From CAIKZZ01 sp035604595 (lineage in GTDB: Bacteria > Pseudomonadota > Gammaproteobacteria > Steroidobacterales > Steroidobacteraceae), in the NCBI GenBank assembly GCA_035604595.1, contig DATNIE010000027.1:1-54951 (forward strand): 54,951 nucleotides of DNA, in the 5' to 3' direction. Made by a program: the position numbers and the translations under genes. Shown here in pieces: positions 38,624-47,395 of the stretch. The notes beneath the pieces were generated by a model. The model made no database searches. It was not told where the DNA came from and saw nothing but the letters and a program-made list of their open reading frames with translations. Position 1 is the stretch's first letter, and every line of letters begins with the position of its first letter.

Positions 38624-39697
38624 TTGGGGACGCTGGACCGGTACGTGCTGCGCGAGGTGGCCCAGGCGTGGCTTGCGGTCACCGGCGTGCTGCTCGTGGT
38701 CCTGGTCAGCAACGAGCTGGCCCAGATCCTCGGCATGGCCGCGGAGCGCGGCTACCCGCGCGCGATCATCCTCGATCTGATCGGGCTGACCTCGATCCAG
38801 AACCTGACGGTGCTGATCCCGGTCGCGATGCTGATTGGCATCGTGCTGGCGCTGGGGCGGCTCTATCACGAGAGCGAGATGGCCGCGATCCGGGCCTGCG
38901 GAGTCGGGCCGGCCCGGCTGCTGCGCCCGATCGGGCTGCTGGCGGCGGGCGTCACGGTGCTGTTGAGCTGGATCGCACTCAGCGCTGCGCCGCAGGCTTT
39001 CGCCCGGGCGCAGGACATCAAGCGCGAGGCGCTGCGGACCGCCGAGTTCGGGACCCTGGAGCCGGGCAAGTTCCACACCTTCGCCGGCGGCAGTGCCGTC
39101 TTCTATGCCGAGTCGAGTGACCCGGACGGCACGCTGCGGCACGTGTTCCTGGAGCGGCGGGAAGCGGACGGGGTCGAGGTCGTGCTCGCCGACCGGGCGC
39201 GCCACTTGGTACGGGAGGACGGTGCGCTCCACCTGATCGTCCTCTACGACGGCGAGCGGTACGACGGCGGGGCGGGGTTACCCGTACTTCGACGCGTGCG
39301 GTTCGCCGAGCACGGCATTCCAGTGCGTCTTGGCGCGCCGGACACCGGGCCCGCCCGGGTCGAGACGCGCCCGACGCTCGAGCTGTGGGCAGACCCGGCG
39401 CCGGATGCGCAGGCCGAGTTCCAGTGGCGGGTGTCGTTGCCGTTGATGGTGCTGATTCTGGCGCTGCTCGCAATTCCGCTCGCCGAGCTGCGTCCGCGGC
39501 AGGGCCGTTATGCGCGCATCGGGGTCGTGATCCTCGTGTTCTTCATCTACGTCAACGTGCTGTCGGCGGCACGCACCTGGATCGTGAAGGGCTGGCTCGC
39601 CACGAGCGTCGGTCTGTGGTGGGTCCACGTGCTGGTGCTGGCGCTCGCGCTCTTTCTCTGGTGGCGGCGGGCGCTGCCGCGGAGGGCCGCATGGTGA
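38624..39697 (+). CDS. lptF: LPS export ABC permease LptF
   Basis: Inner-membrane subunit of the Lpt machine that extracts lipopolysaccharide. 357 residues: N-terminal helices (VLREVAQAWLAVTGVLLVVL, LIPVAMLIGIVLALGRLYHE), a periplasmic beta-jellyroll part (~130-270) and C-terminal helices. The start is TTG at 38624, supported by a strong GGAGG 5-9 bases upstream (TTGGAGGCTGG) and by the conserved LDRYVLREV opening. The stop overlaps lptG by 4 bases. A TTG start suggests restrained initiation. Confidence 0.94.
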   Translation: MGTLDRYVLREVAQAWLAVTGVLLVVLVSNELAQILGMAAERGYPRAIILDLIGLTSIQNLTVLIPVAMLIGIVLALGRLYHESEMAAIRACGVGPARLLRPIGLLAAGVTVLLSWIALSAAPQAFARAQDIKREALRTAEFGTLEPGKFHTFAGGSAVFYAESSDPDGTLRHVFLERREADGVEVVLADRARHLVREDGALHLIVLYDGERYDGGAGLPVLRRVRFAEHGIPVRLGAPDTGPARVETRPTLELWADPAPDAQAEFQWRVSLPLMVLILALLAIPLAELRPRQGRYARIGVVILVFFIYVNVLSAARTWIVKGWLATSVGLWWVHVLVLALALFLWWRRALPRRAAW

Positions 39698-40773
39698 GGC
39701 TGCTCGACCGCTACCTCGCCCGCCAAATCCTGTGGTTCACCCTGCTCGTGATGGGTGTGCTGGTGTGCCTCGCCGCGCTGTTTGTGTTCATCGACCAGCA
39801 GAGCGACGTCGGCGTCGGTTCCTACGGGATGTTCGAAGCAGTGTTCGTGACGCTCCTCCGCATGCCGCAGCTGGCGTTCCAGCTGCTGCCCGTCGCGGCC
39901 CTGATCGGCGCGCTCATCGGCCTTGGCAATCTCGCGCGCGGCAGCGAGCTGGTCGTCATTCGCGCGGCGGGAGTGTCCGTCGCGCGGGTGGCGCTCGCGG
40001 CGGCCGGGGCCGGATTGCTGATGTTCGCAGGTGGGGCGTTGCTCGGCGAGGTGCTGGCACCGCCGCTCGAGGCCTACGCGGACCAGGTCAGGACCTTCGC
40101 CAAGTACAGCAACCTCAGTTTCGCGGGCCGTGCCGGGATCTGGGTCAAGGACGGCGAGCGCATCGTCAGCATCCAGCAGCAGTCCGCCGACAACGTCTTC
40201 GGCGGCGTCTACGTCTATGTCGTCAGTGTCGGCGCCGACGGCCGTCAGCGACTGGTCGCGCTCGCTCGGGCGGATCGTGCACAACTGGTCGCGGGCCGAA
40301 AATGGCGGCTGAGCAACTACCAGGACTCGCTGCTCGGCGACGACGGCGTGGCCACGCGCCACCTCGCCGCGTTCGACGTCGAGACCGGCATCAACCCCGA
40401 GTTCCTCGGCGCCGCGATCGTCAATCCCGATGCACTGCCGGTGCGGGGGCTGTACCGCTACGTGCAGCACCTGAAGGCGAATGGCCTCGAGTCGCGGTCG
40501 TGGGAGGTGGCTCTGTGGGCGCGCATCGCGCGCAGCCTGTCGACGGTGCTGATGTGCATGCTGGCAGTGCCATTCGTGTTCGGGCCGCTGCGCTCCGCGG
40601 GGGCCGGCTCGCGCACCGTGATCGGCATCATCGTTGGCGTCGTCTACTTCCTGATCAACCGCACGCTCGAGAACAGCGGGGATGTCTACGGCCTCAACCC
40701 GCTCCTCGTCGCCTGGGTTCCGGCAGTACTGCTCGCGGCGGCCACCGGGATCGCGATCGCCCGCGTCCGCTAG
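39694..40773 (+). CDS. lptG: LPS export ABC permease LptG
   Basis: Partner permease of LptF, 359 residues. The GTG start (VRLLDRYLARQILWFTLLVM) sits in the lptF stop as GTGA. Helices near the N terminus, a periplasmic domain, and C-terminal helices (LSTVLMCMLAVPFVFGPLRS, TVIGIIVGVVYFLINRTLEN, LLVAWVPAVLLAAATGIAI) match the family. The characteristic SRGSEL-like segment appears as ARGSELVVIRAAGVS. The 3' end overlaps the convergent RDD gene by 4 bases. Confidence 0.95.
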   Translation: MRLLDRYLARQILWFTLLVMGVLVCLAALFVFIDQQSDVGVGSYGMFEAVFVTLLRMPQLAFQLLPVAALIGALIGLGNLARGSELVVIRAAGVSVARVALAAAGAGLLMFAGGALLGEVLAPPLEAYADQVRTFAKYSNLSFAGRAGIWVKDGERIVSIQQQSADNVFGGVYVYVVSVGADGRQRLVALARADRAQLVAGRKWRLSNYQDSLLGDDGVATRHLAAFDVETGINPEFLGAAIVNPDALPVRGLYRYVQHLKANGLESRSWEVALWARIARSLSTVLMCMLAVPFVFGPLRSAGAGSRTVIGIIVGVVYFLINRTLENSGDVYGLNPLLVAWVPAVLLAAATGIAIARVR

Positions 40774-41327
40774 GCGGCCGCGCGTCCGGGGGGCACGCGC
40801 ACCATCTGCGTGCGCGACAACCGGTCGTGCAGCGTGCCGGCGCCGGTCGCGGCGTTCCAGCCGAAGCTGAATGCGAGCGGCAGCAGGCACGCGAGCAGCA
40901 GCAGCCAGCCGCCGCGGTGCGATGCGAGCAGCAGCACCCCGGCGATGGCGAGCAGGTAGAGCGGCGAGGCGACTGCGAGGCGCAGCGCCGCGTCGCGCCA
41001 GCGAGGCACGCCACCGGTCGCGGTCTCGAGGCGCATGCCCCAGGCTTTCATGCCGAGTGTCTGGCCGCTGCGCGTCCAGCTGCTGCCGAAATACGCCACC
41101 ACGCACAGCGCGAGTACCGCCCTGTACAGGTACTCGAAGCCGCCGACAGTTGCGTGCGTGATGGCCTCGCCGTGCGTCAGCGCCTGCAGCAGCGCCGTCA
41201 GCAGCATCAGCACCGCCACCAGCAGCAGCCCGTCGTAGGTCGCCGCGGCGAGCTGGCGGAATGTGCCTGCGCCGGCCGCTCTCACGTCAGTGCCGGAGGA
41301 TCTCGTCGCGCCGCCGAAAGATTGCAT
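40770..41327 (-). CDS. RDD family membrane protein
   Basis: 185 residues from ATG 41327. The RDD pattern is degenerate (FRQLAAATYDGLLLVAVL), followed by further hydrophobic segments (VLALCVVAYFGSSW, WLLLLACLLPLAFSFG) and the family's SGQTLGMKAWGMRLETATGG. The function is unknown. Its start overlaps the end of the DUF4340 gene by 41 bases, so it is the last member of the Gld-type operon. Confidence 0.8.
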   Translation of the reverse strand: MQSFGGATRSSGTDVRAAGAGTFRQLAAATYDGLLLVAVLMLLTALLQALTHGEAITHATVGGFEYLYRAVLALCVVAYFGSSWTRSGQTLGMKAWGMRLETATGGVPRWRDAALRLAVASPLYLLAIAGVLLLASHRGGWLLLLACLLPLAFSFGWNAATGAGTLHDRLSRTQMVRVPPGRAAA

Positions 41328-42333
41328 CAAAGCGATACGCCGGAACCCGGTACTCGAATCCGCTGGTCGTAGCCGCGAGTCGCGCGGCCTCGCTCTTGAC
41401 CTGCGCGGCATCTACGGCCTGCTGCCCCGCGGCCGCCGGAAACCGCGCCGCGAGTTCCGGATCGAAGCGCGCGTTCACCACCAGCCAGTGTTCGGTGCCG
41501 GCGGCCGGCGCCTCGAGCGTCACGACGAGTCCGTCGAAGCACCGCACGACGGTCCGGTGCCGCTTCTCTCCCGGTACTGGCGCGACGGCCGGGCGGACGT
41601 CGTCGAACTCGAGATTGCCGAAGGCGTTGCCGGCTGGATCGGCCGCTCCGGCACTGGTCAGTTCCCGCCCGCGGGGCAGGTCGGGAACCTCGAAATGCGC
41701 GGCGTCGCGACTCTTGCGCTCGGCCCGCCAGGGCGCTCCGTCGGCACGCGCGAACTCGACCGCGGCCACCCGGGCGGCGGCGATGTCGAGGACGCCGCGG
41801 GCGAGCCAGTCGTGCGGGCTGCGGGCGAGGTCGATGGCCGGGCGCGCCTCGAGTGCCTGGGAGGTGCCCGGAATGCGCACGTAGCTGCCTTGCGTGCCGG
41901 CCGCGCGCCCGACGATCAGCGCGGTCGGCGCCGCGAGGCCGTGCAGCTCGAGCCGCACTGACTGGGCCTTCGGGTCCGACGGGTCCTCGACGCCGAGCGC
42001 CGCGTGGCGCGCAGGGTCCGCGGTCTTGGCCTCGATCACATGGAGGTCCCCGAGCGCGAGCAGCAGGCGGCGCACGCGGGCCGCGTCGGCCGGGTATGCC
42101 GCCTCCGCGACCTGCCAGTGGCTGTCGCGCCGCTCGAGCGTGACGAGCGTCTTCTCACCGGGCCCGATCAGCTTCACGGCGTCGACCGCATCGAGGTGCG
42201 CCGCGAGGCCGGCCAGCACGGACGTTCCAAGCGCCGGATCGCGCGGCGGCGTGCGGCGTGCGCTCAGCCAGAACGCGCCACCGACGACGGCAAGCGCGAG
42301 CACCAGGAGTATCGCGAGCCGCCGCGCGCTCAC
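41287..42333 (-). CDS. DUF4340 domain protein
   Basis: 348 residues from GTG 42333, which overlaps the GldG-like stop by 4 bases (GTGA); an ATG 14 codons upstream also exists. One N-terminal membrane helix (LAILLVLALAVVGGAFWLSA) is followed by an extracytoplasmic part. The DUF4340 segments include EKTLVTLERRDSHWQVAEAA, PADAARVRRLLLALGDLHVI and the LDIAAARVAAVEF region. Family members are encoded with Gld-type ABC transporters. The function is unknown. Confidence 0.85.
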   Translation of the reverse strand: MSARRLAILLVLALAVVGGAFWLSARRTPPRDPALGTSVLAGLAAHLDAVDAVKLIGPGEKTLVTLERRDSHWQVAEAAYPADAARVRRLLLALGDLHVIEAKTADPARHAALGVEDPSDPKAQSVRLELHGLAAPTALIVGRAAGTQGSYVRIPGTSQALEARPAIDLARSPHDWLARGVLDIAAARVAAVEFARADGAPWRAERKSRDAAHFEVPDLPRGRELTSAGAADPAGNAFGNLEFDDVRPAVAPVPGEKRHRTVVRCFDGLVVTLEAPAAGTEHWLVVNARFDPELAARFPAAAGQQAVDAAQVKSEAARLAATTSGFEYRVPAYRFDAIFRRRDEILRH

Positions 42334-44210
42334 GCCGCCGCCCCGCGCCGGCTCCGGCGTCGCCGCCGCAGCCACGTCATGACCAGCGCCGCGACCGACA
42401 GCAGCAGCGGCACGGCGACGATGTTGACGATCTTCAGCACGGTCCCGAGGCGCTCGATCTCCTGCTCGAGCCCGTGGCGGACGCCCCTGAGCTCCTTGCG
42501 GACCCGGAGCTTCTCGCTCTGGAAGCGCTCGAGCTCGCCGCGCTGCTCGGGAGTCAGCACCAGCGATGCGCGATCGCTACGGCGGGTCTGCAGTTCGGTG
42601 AGCTTGCTCTCGGTGGTCGCCAGCTCGCGCTCGAGCTCGACCTCCTTGGCTCTGAGCCGCTCGTCGGCGCGGGCCCGCAGCTGGTCGACGCGCGTGAACG
42701 GCCGGGAATAACTCGCCCGGCCACGGATGCCGATCAGGTCGGCGTTGCCGGTGAGGTTGTCGATGGCATTGAGCACGAAATCACCGTTGCTCGCCCAGGG
42801 TTCGACGAAGCGCTGGCCGAGCAGGTTGCCAGCGCGCACCCAGAGCATGTCGACGAGGAAGTCGGTGTCGGCGACCACCACCAGGTTCGCGGCCTTGGTG
42901 CCGCGCGCGCTGTGCGGCGCGCTCGCCGTGACGCCGGCCGGCGGGCCCGCCGGATACGCGCTCGGCAACAGGCCCGAGATCCGCGCCGCCACCACGTACC
43001 GCTCGCCCGTCGCCTTGAATCCCTGTCGCAGGCTGTCGGGAGTCGCGGCGAATGCGAGCCGCTCGACCGGGATCGGCGCCGCCGCCGTGCCAGAGGTGAT
43101 CAGCGGCTCGAAGGTCACGCCAGGCATCGCGTGCGCGATGAAAAATCCGGGTGTCCCGAAGTTGATCGTATCGAGCGAGGCGGTGATGACGTCGCCCTTG
43201 GCCAGATTGTCGGCGCCGAAACCGGCGAAGCCGAGATGTCGCACCGGTTCCCCGCCACCGGGATTGCCGACGAGGAGCGCGTGCTCAAGGTCACCGAAGG
43301 CCTGGCGCGGGTCGAACCCGACGCCCCACGCCGCGAGCATCGGCTCGAAGGTCGAGCTGCGGTCGCCGCCGGCGTAGTCGGAGCCCGCCCCGGCACCGCC
43401 GTCGAGCTGCGCATCCGGATCCACGCACAGGAACAGGTGGCCGCCACCGACGACGTACTGGTCGATCGCATAGTTGAGCGCGGGTGTGAGGCCCTTGGGG
43501 TGGACGACGATCAGCGCATCGAGTCCGGCGGGGAGTTCGGTGGCCGTCGCCGCGATCGGCCGGATATCGAACAGCTCCGCGAGCTCGGACTCGACGACCC
43601 ACGGCTGGCGCAAGCCGCCGCTCGCCGGATCGAAGCCGCCGGACATCGGCAGCGAGCTCACCAGCCCCACGACCTTGCGCGTCGGTTCGGCCAGCTGGTG
43701 CACCAAGCGCGCAACGTCGTATTCGAGAAACTCCTCGCGCTGCGGCTGGAAGAACTCGATCACGGCGCGCCCGTCGGTCGAGTTGGAGCCGGCGAGCCCG
43801 AAGTAGATCGTGTCCGTGCCGTTGCCGATCGGAACGGGCCTGAGGCCGAGCTCGCCCGCCCGGTCCTCGTCGTCCGAATACGGCTGCGGATCGATCACGT
43901 GCAGGTGAATCCGTCCGCGGGATCGCGCCGTGATCTCCTCGAGCAGCTCGCGCACCCGGACGGCGTAGGCGCGCAGCGGCGGCGCTGTCGCGGATGCCTG
44001 CTGCGAGAAGAAGAAATACAGGTTGATCGGTTCCTTGATGGCGCCGATGAGGCGATCCGTTCCCGGTGAGAGCGTGTAGAGGCGGTTCTCCGTCAGGTCG
44101 AGGCGCGCGCCGGTCAGCGTGTCGTTGATCAGGATCGTCAGCCCCACGAACAGCACGGCCAGCACGAGGAATGTGGCGGCGCCGAGGCTGCGGTTCTTGA
44201 AAGGTCCCAT
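42330..44210 (-). CDS. GldG-like ABC transporter auxiliary protein
   Basis: 626 residues from ATG 44210 (MGPFKNRSLGAATFL). One membrane helix near the N terminus, a long extracytoplasmic region with the ABC_transp_aux pattern (LDLTENRLYTLSPGTDRLI, VGLVSSLPMSGGFDPASGG, GGGHLFLCVDPDAQLDGG), then a coiled-coil stretch (~520-590, ELERELATTESKLTELQTRR) and a C-terminal helix (IVAVPLLLSVAALVMTWL) before an Arg-rich end. GldG proteins pair with GldA and GldF. No gliding machinery is visible here. Confidence 0.88.
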   Translation of the reverse strand: MGPFKNRSLGAATFLVLAVLFVGLTILINDTLTGARLDLTENRLYTLSPGTDRLIGAIKEPINLYFFFSQQASATAPPLRAYAVRVRELLEEITARSRGRIHLHVIDPQPYSDDEDRAGELGLRPVPIGNGTDTIYFGLAGSNSTDGRAVIEFFQPQREEFLEYDVARLVHQLAEPTRKVVGLVSSLPMSGGFDPASGGLRQPWVVESELAELFDIRPIAATATELPAGLDALIVVHPKGLTPALNYAIDQYVVGGGHLFLCVDPDAQLDGGAGAGSDYAGGDRSSTFEPMLAAWGVGFDPRQAFGDLEHALLVGNPGGGEPVRHLGFAGFGADNLAKGDVITASLDTINFGTPGFFIAHAMPGVTFEPLITSGTAAAPIPVERLAFAATPDSLRQGFKATGERYVVAARISGLLPSAYPAGPPAGVTASAPHSARGTKAANLVVVADTDFLVDMLWVRAGNLLGQRFVEPWASNGDFVLNAIDNLTGNADLIGIRGRASYSRPFTRVDQLRARADERLRAKEVELERELATTESKLTELQTRRSDRASLVLTPEQRGELERFQSEKLRVRKELRGVRHGLEQEIERLGTVLKIVNIVAVPLLLSVAALVMTWLRRRRRSRRGAAA

Positions 44211-44214
44211 GGGG

Positions 44215-44949
44215 CTAGTCGGCCTTGCGAAGCTCAAGGACGAGCGTCGTCGCATAGAGCCACACGCCGATCGTCATGATGAAATACAGCAGGTCGCGCA
44301 GATCCAGTACGCCCTTCGAGATCGCCTGGAAGTGGGTCAGGAAGCTGAGCGATGCGACCGCATCGAGCAGCGGGGCCGGCGCCCAGCCGCGGAACACATC
44401 GAGCACCAGCGGGAAGCCGGCAAGCAGCAGCAGGAAGCAGACCACGACCGTGAGGATGAAGGCGATGACCTGGCTGCGGGTGGCCGCCGACAGGGCGCTC
44501 CCGACCGCGAGGAACCCGCCGGCCATCAGCAGGCTGCCGACGTAGCCGGCGAGGATCGCGCCGTTGTCCGGCGAGCCGAGGTAATTGACGGTGATCCAGA
44601 TCGGAAACGTCAGCACGAGCGCAAGCCCCACGAACGTGAGTCCGGCGAGGAACTTCGCGACCACCGCGACGCCCGGCCGCACGGGCAGCGTCAGCAGCAG
44701 CTCGACGCTGCCGCTGCGGCGCTCCTCGGCCCACAGCCGCATCGCCACCGCCGGCACCAGAAACAGGTACAGCCACGGGTGGAAATTGAAGAACGGCGCG
44801 AGGTCCGCCTGACCGCGCTCGTAGAAGCCGCCGAGCGAGAACGTCACGGCGCCGGCGAGCAGCAGGAAGATCACGATGAACACGTATGCCAGCGGCGTCG
44901 CAAAATAACTCGCGAGCTCGCGCTGGTAGATTGCGCGCAGACCGTTCAC
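44215..44949 (-). CDS. ABC transporter permease, GldF-like (ABC-2)
   Basis: 244 residues with six hydrophobic segments, including FATPLAYVFIVIFLLLAGAV, AVVAKFLAGLTFVGLALVLT and VIAFILTVVVCFLLLLAGFP. NGLRAIYQRELASYFATPLA at the N terminus and MRLWAEERRSGSVELLLTLP are typical of this permease family. Coupled to the upstream ATPase by a 4-base overlap and followed 4 bases later by the GldG-like gene. The substrate is unknown. Confidence 0.9.
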   Translation of the reverse strand: MNGLRAIYQRELASYFATPLAYVFIVIFLLLAGAVTFSLGGFYERGQADLAPFFNFHPWLYLFLVPAVAMRLWAEERRSGSVELLLTLPVRPGVAVVAKFLAGLTFVGLALVLTFPIWITVNYLGSPDNGAILAGYVGSLLMAGGFLAVGSALSAATRSQVIAFILTVVVCFLLLLAGFPLVLDVFRGWAPAPLLDAVASLSFLTHFQAISKGVLDLRDLLYFIMTIGVWLYATTLVLELRKAD

Positions 44950-45887
44950 GGCATCTGCTCCGCGGCGCTGGTCACGGTGCGGAACACCTCGTCGAGCCGG
45001 CCGGCTTCGAGCCGCAGTTCATGCAGATTCCAGTGCTCACGGGTCGCGAGCTCGCTGATCGCGGCCAGCGGCAGCTGGCCGGGCGCGGGCAGTGCCGTCA
45101 GCCGCCCGTCACGCAGGTCAACCTCGACGTCGCCGACGCCCGGCGCGGCGCGCAGTGCCGCGGCGATGTGCGGCAGGTCCGCGGGCTCGGCGACCGTCAG
45201 GGTCACGGCATTGTGGTAGCGGGAGCGCGCCTGCAGGGTGGCCGGCCGCTCGTCCACGAGCAGGCGCCCGCGTGCCACGATGATCGCCCGGGTGCACACC
45301 GCATCGACCTCCTCGAGGATGTGGGTCGAGATCACGATGGTCTTGCCCGGCGCCATCTCGCTGATCAGCGTGCGGACCTCGTGTTTCTGGTTCGGGTCGA
45401 GTCCGTCCGTCGGCTCGTCGAGCACCAGCACCGGCGGGTCATGCACGATCGCCTGGGCGAGCCCGACCCGGCGCTTGAATCCCTTCGATAGCGTATCGAT
45501 CGTCTGATCGAGCACGGGCCCGAGCCCGAGCCGGTCGATCGTGTCCGTGAGCCGCCGGCGGCGCCGGTCGCCCTTGAGGCCGCGGACGTCCGCAATGAAC
45601 GCGAGGAACGACCGCGGGGTCATCTCCGGCCAGCTCGGTGCCCCCTCCGGCAGGTAGCCGAGCGCCTGGCGCGCCGCCAGCGGCTCGCGGGCCACGTCGT
45701 GGCCGAGCACCGCCGCGGTGCCCGCGGTCGGAGCGATGAATCCGGCGATGATCCGCATCGTGGTCGTCTTGCCGGCCCCGTTCGGACCCAGAAAGCCGAG
45801 GATTTCGCCGGCGACGACGCGGAAGCTGAGATCGCTGATGGCGACGACGTCGCCGTAGCGCTTGGTGAGCCCGCTAACTTCGATCAT
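44946..45887 (-). CDS. ABC transporter ATP-binding protein, GldA-like
   Basis: 313 residues from ATG 45887 (MIEVSGLTKRYGDVVAISDL). Walker A GPNGAGKTTTMRII, signature LSKGFKRRVGLAQA, Walker B VLVLDEPTDGLDPNQ and the switch histidine in VISTHIL are intact. A C-terminal accessory domain (~220-313) follows, as in export-type ATPases. First gene of the five-gene operon. Upstream in-frame codons to 45977 are not supported. Confidence 0.92.
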   Translation of the reverse strand: MIEVSGLTKRYGDVVAISDLSFRVVAGEILGFLGPNGAGKTTTMRIIAGFIAPTAGTAAVLGHDVAREPLAARQALGYLPEGAPSWPEMTPRSFLAFIADVRGLKGDRRRRRLTDTIDRLGLGPVLDQTIDTLSKGFKRRVGLAQAIVHDPPVLVLDEPTDGLDPNQKHEVRTLISEMAPGKTIVISTHILEEVDAVCTRAIIVARGRLLVDERPATLQARSRYHNAVTLTVAEPADLPHIAAALRAAPGVGDVEVDLRDGRLTALPAPGQLPLAAISELATREHWNLHELRLEAGRLDEVFRTVTSAAEQMP

Positions 45888-46069
45888 TTGGTCGCCTATG
45901 ACCCGGAACGGCGCCGCCGGGTTCCCGAGTCGGGCGGTGCGGAGCGCGATTTTGCAAAAGTCGCCGCGGCCATGCAACGCCTGAGGCTCGCCCGGCCGAC
46001 GCGAACCCCGCGCACGCAGAGCCAGTCTACGGGCATGATGAGGCCTGCGTATCGGAATCGGAGGACCCG

Positions 46070-46801
46070 GTGGCGGAGCAGGCGCGATCGACCAGCACGG
46101 CGGCCTTACCCAGGGACGCGGCCGATCGGCAACTCGTGTGGGATCTGCCGCTGCGGGTCAGCCACTGGGGATTGGCGCTCGGCGTGACCGGCTCGTTCGT
46201 GACGCATTACATCGGCACCGCGGCCTTTCGCTGGGACGTGTGGTGCGGGTACTCGACGCTGACGCTAGTCGGCTTCCGGCTCGTGTGGGGCTGCATCGGT
46301 CCGCGCTTTGCGCGATTCGTGAGCTTCGTCAGCAGCCCCGCGGCCGTCATTGCACACTTTAGGACGCTGCGCGGGGGTGGCTACCGCCGCGCGGCGGGCC
46401 ACACGCCGCTCGGTGTCTGGATGATTCTGCTGCTGCTCGCGCTGCTGCTCGCGCAGGCACTGACCGGCCGGTTTGCCAACGACGAGATCATCAACACGGG
46501 GCCGCTGGCCGGGTACGTCAGCCACGCCACCAGCAACCGGATCAGCGCCTGGCACGAGTACCTGTCGGACGTGATCCTCGGCGCCGTCGCGCTGCACGTG
46601 GCGGCCGCCGGGTACTACCGGAGGGTGCTCGGGGACGATTTGGTCAGCCCGCTGATCACCGGCTACAAGCACGATCTCCCGCCCGGCAGCGGGATCGGCA
46701 GCCAGCGGCTCCTGATTGCCCTCGTGACGCTGCTCGGTGCGGCGGCGTTGGTGTTGTGGATCGTATACACCGCGCCGGAGCCGCCCGATCTGATGCTCTA
46801 G
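46070..46801 (+). CDS. Cytochrome b561-type membrane protein
   Basis: 243 residues from GTG 46070, which has GGAGG 5 bases upstream. Four or five transmembrane helices carry likely heme histidines: LRVSHWGLALGVTGSFVTHY, the H in HATSNRISAWHEYLSDVILG and AVALHVAAAGYYRRVL. The family (cytochrome b561/Ni-Fe hydrogenase type) passes electrons from quinol to a small periplasmic cytochrome. The convergent neighbour is a cytochrome c'-like protein, a plausible partner. Confidence 0.88.
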   Translation: MAEQARSTSTAALPRDAADRQLVWDLPLRVSHWGLALGVTGSFVTHYIGTAAFRWDVWCGYSTLTLVGFRLVWGCIGPRFARFVSFVSSPAAVIAHFRTLRGGGYRRAAGHTPLGVWMILLLLALLLAQALTGRFANDEIINTGPLAGYVSHATSNRISAWHEYLSDVILGAVALHVAAAGYYRRVLGDDLVSPLITGYKHDLPPGSGIGSQRLLIALVTLLGAAALVLWIVYTAPEPPDLML

Positions 46802-46813
46802 GCGTTCCGGTCG

Positions 46814-47287
46814 TCAGTCCTCATCCTTCTCCCGGAATTTATCGTGCGAGTCCTTGCAGACCTGCACGAGATCGTTGAACGCCGGCTTGATCGTCGCCAG
46901 GTCCCCACCCTGGGCCACATCCGCAAGCGTCGCGCTGCGGGCCACGAGCTTCTTGAGCAAGTTCTCGAATGTGGCCCGGTCGGTCCAGCCCGCCGGCTTC
47001 GCGTGGGTCTTGCCCGCGATGTTGGAATCCGGTGTGAATCCCTCGAGCAGCATCGGCGTCATCATCGCGACCCGGGCGGCGTGGCTCGCAAACGCGGCCG
47101 CGTCGTAGGGGATCTTGCCCTTGATCACCGCGCTCATCGGACCGACGTTCCAGGCGATCACGTGGTAGACCGAGTGCCGGTACTCGATGGCCTGCTCCCC
47201 GGCGCTGGGCGGTGCGGCGACGGCGCACGCGGTGAAGCCGATGAGGGTGGCCAGCGCGACGAGCGGCCCGAGCCAGTGGTTACGCAT
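46814..47287 (-). CDS. Cytochrome c'-like protein with an altered heme motif (CKDSH)
   Basis: 157 residues. Signal peptide RNHWLGPLVALATLIGFTAC ending near AVA/AP at residue 24-25, so periplasmic. The body has the four-helix cytochrome c'/c556 pattern: EYRHSVYHVIAWNVGPMSAV, then the C-terminal KPAFNDLVQVCKDSHDKFRE. The heme site should read C-x-x-C-H but is C144-K-D-S147-H148, with the second cysteine replaced by serine (TCG codon). It may bind heme c through a single thioether or have lost covalent attachment. Convergent with the cytochrome b561 gene. Confidence 0.82.
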   Translation of the reverse strand: MRNHWLGPLVALATLIGFTACAVAAPPSAGEQAIEYRHSVYHVIAWNVGPMSAVIKGKIPYDAAAFASHAARVAMMTPMLLEGFTPDSNIAGKTHAKPAGWTDRATFENLLKKLVARSATLADVAQGGDLATIKPAFNDLVQVCKDSHDKFREKDED

Positions 47288-47395
47288 TCGGGAATCCCGT
47301 CGGTCCGATGCCGCCGGAACGCGGCGTGCCACGCCTACGCAAACGCAGTGCGGCGGCCAAGGCTCGCGCCCCGGTTGCGGTGGTTGCAGAACCAG

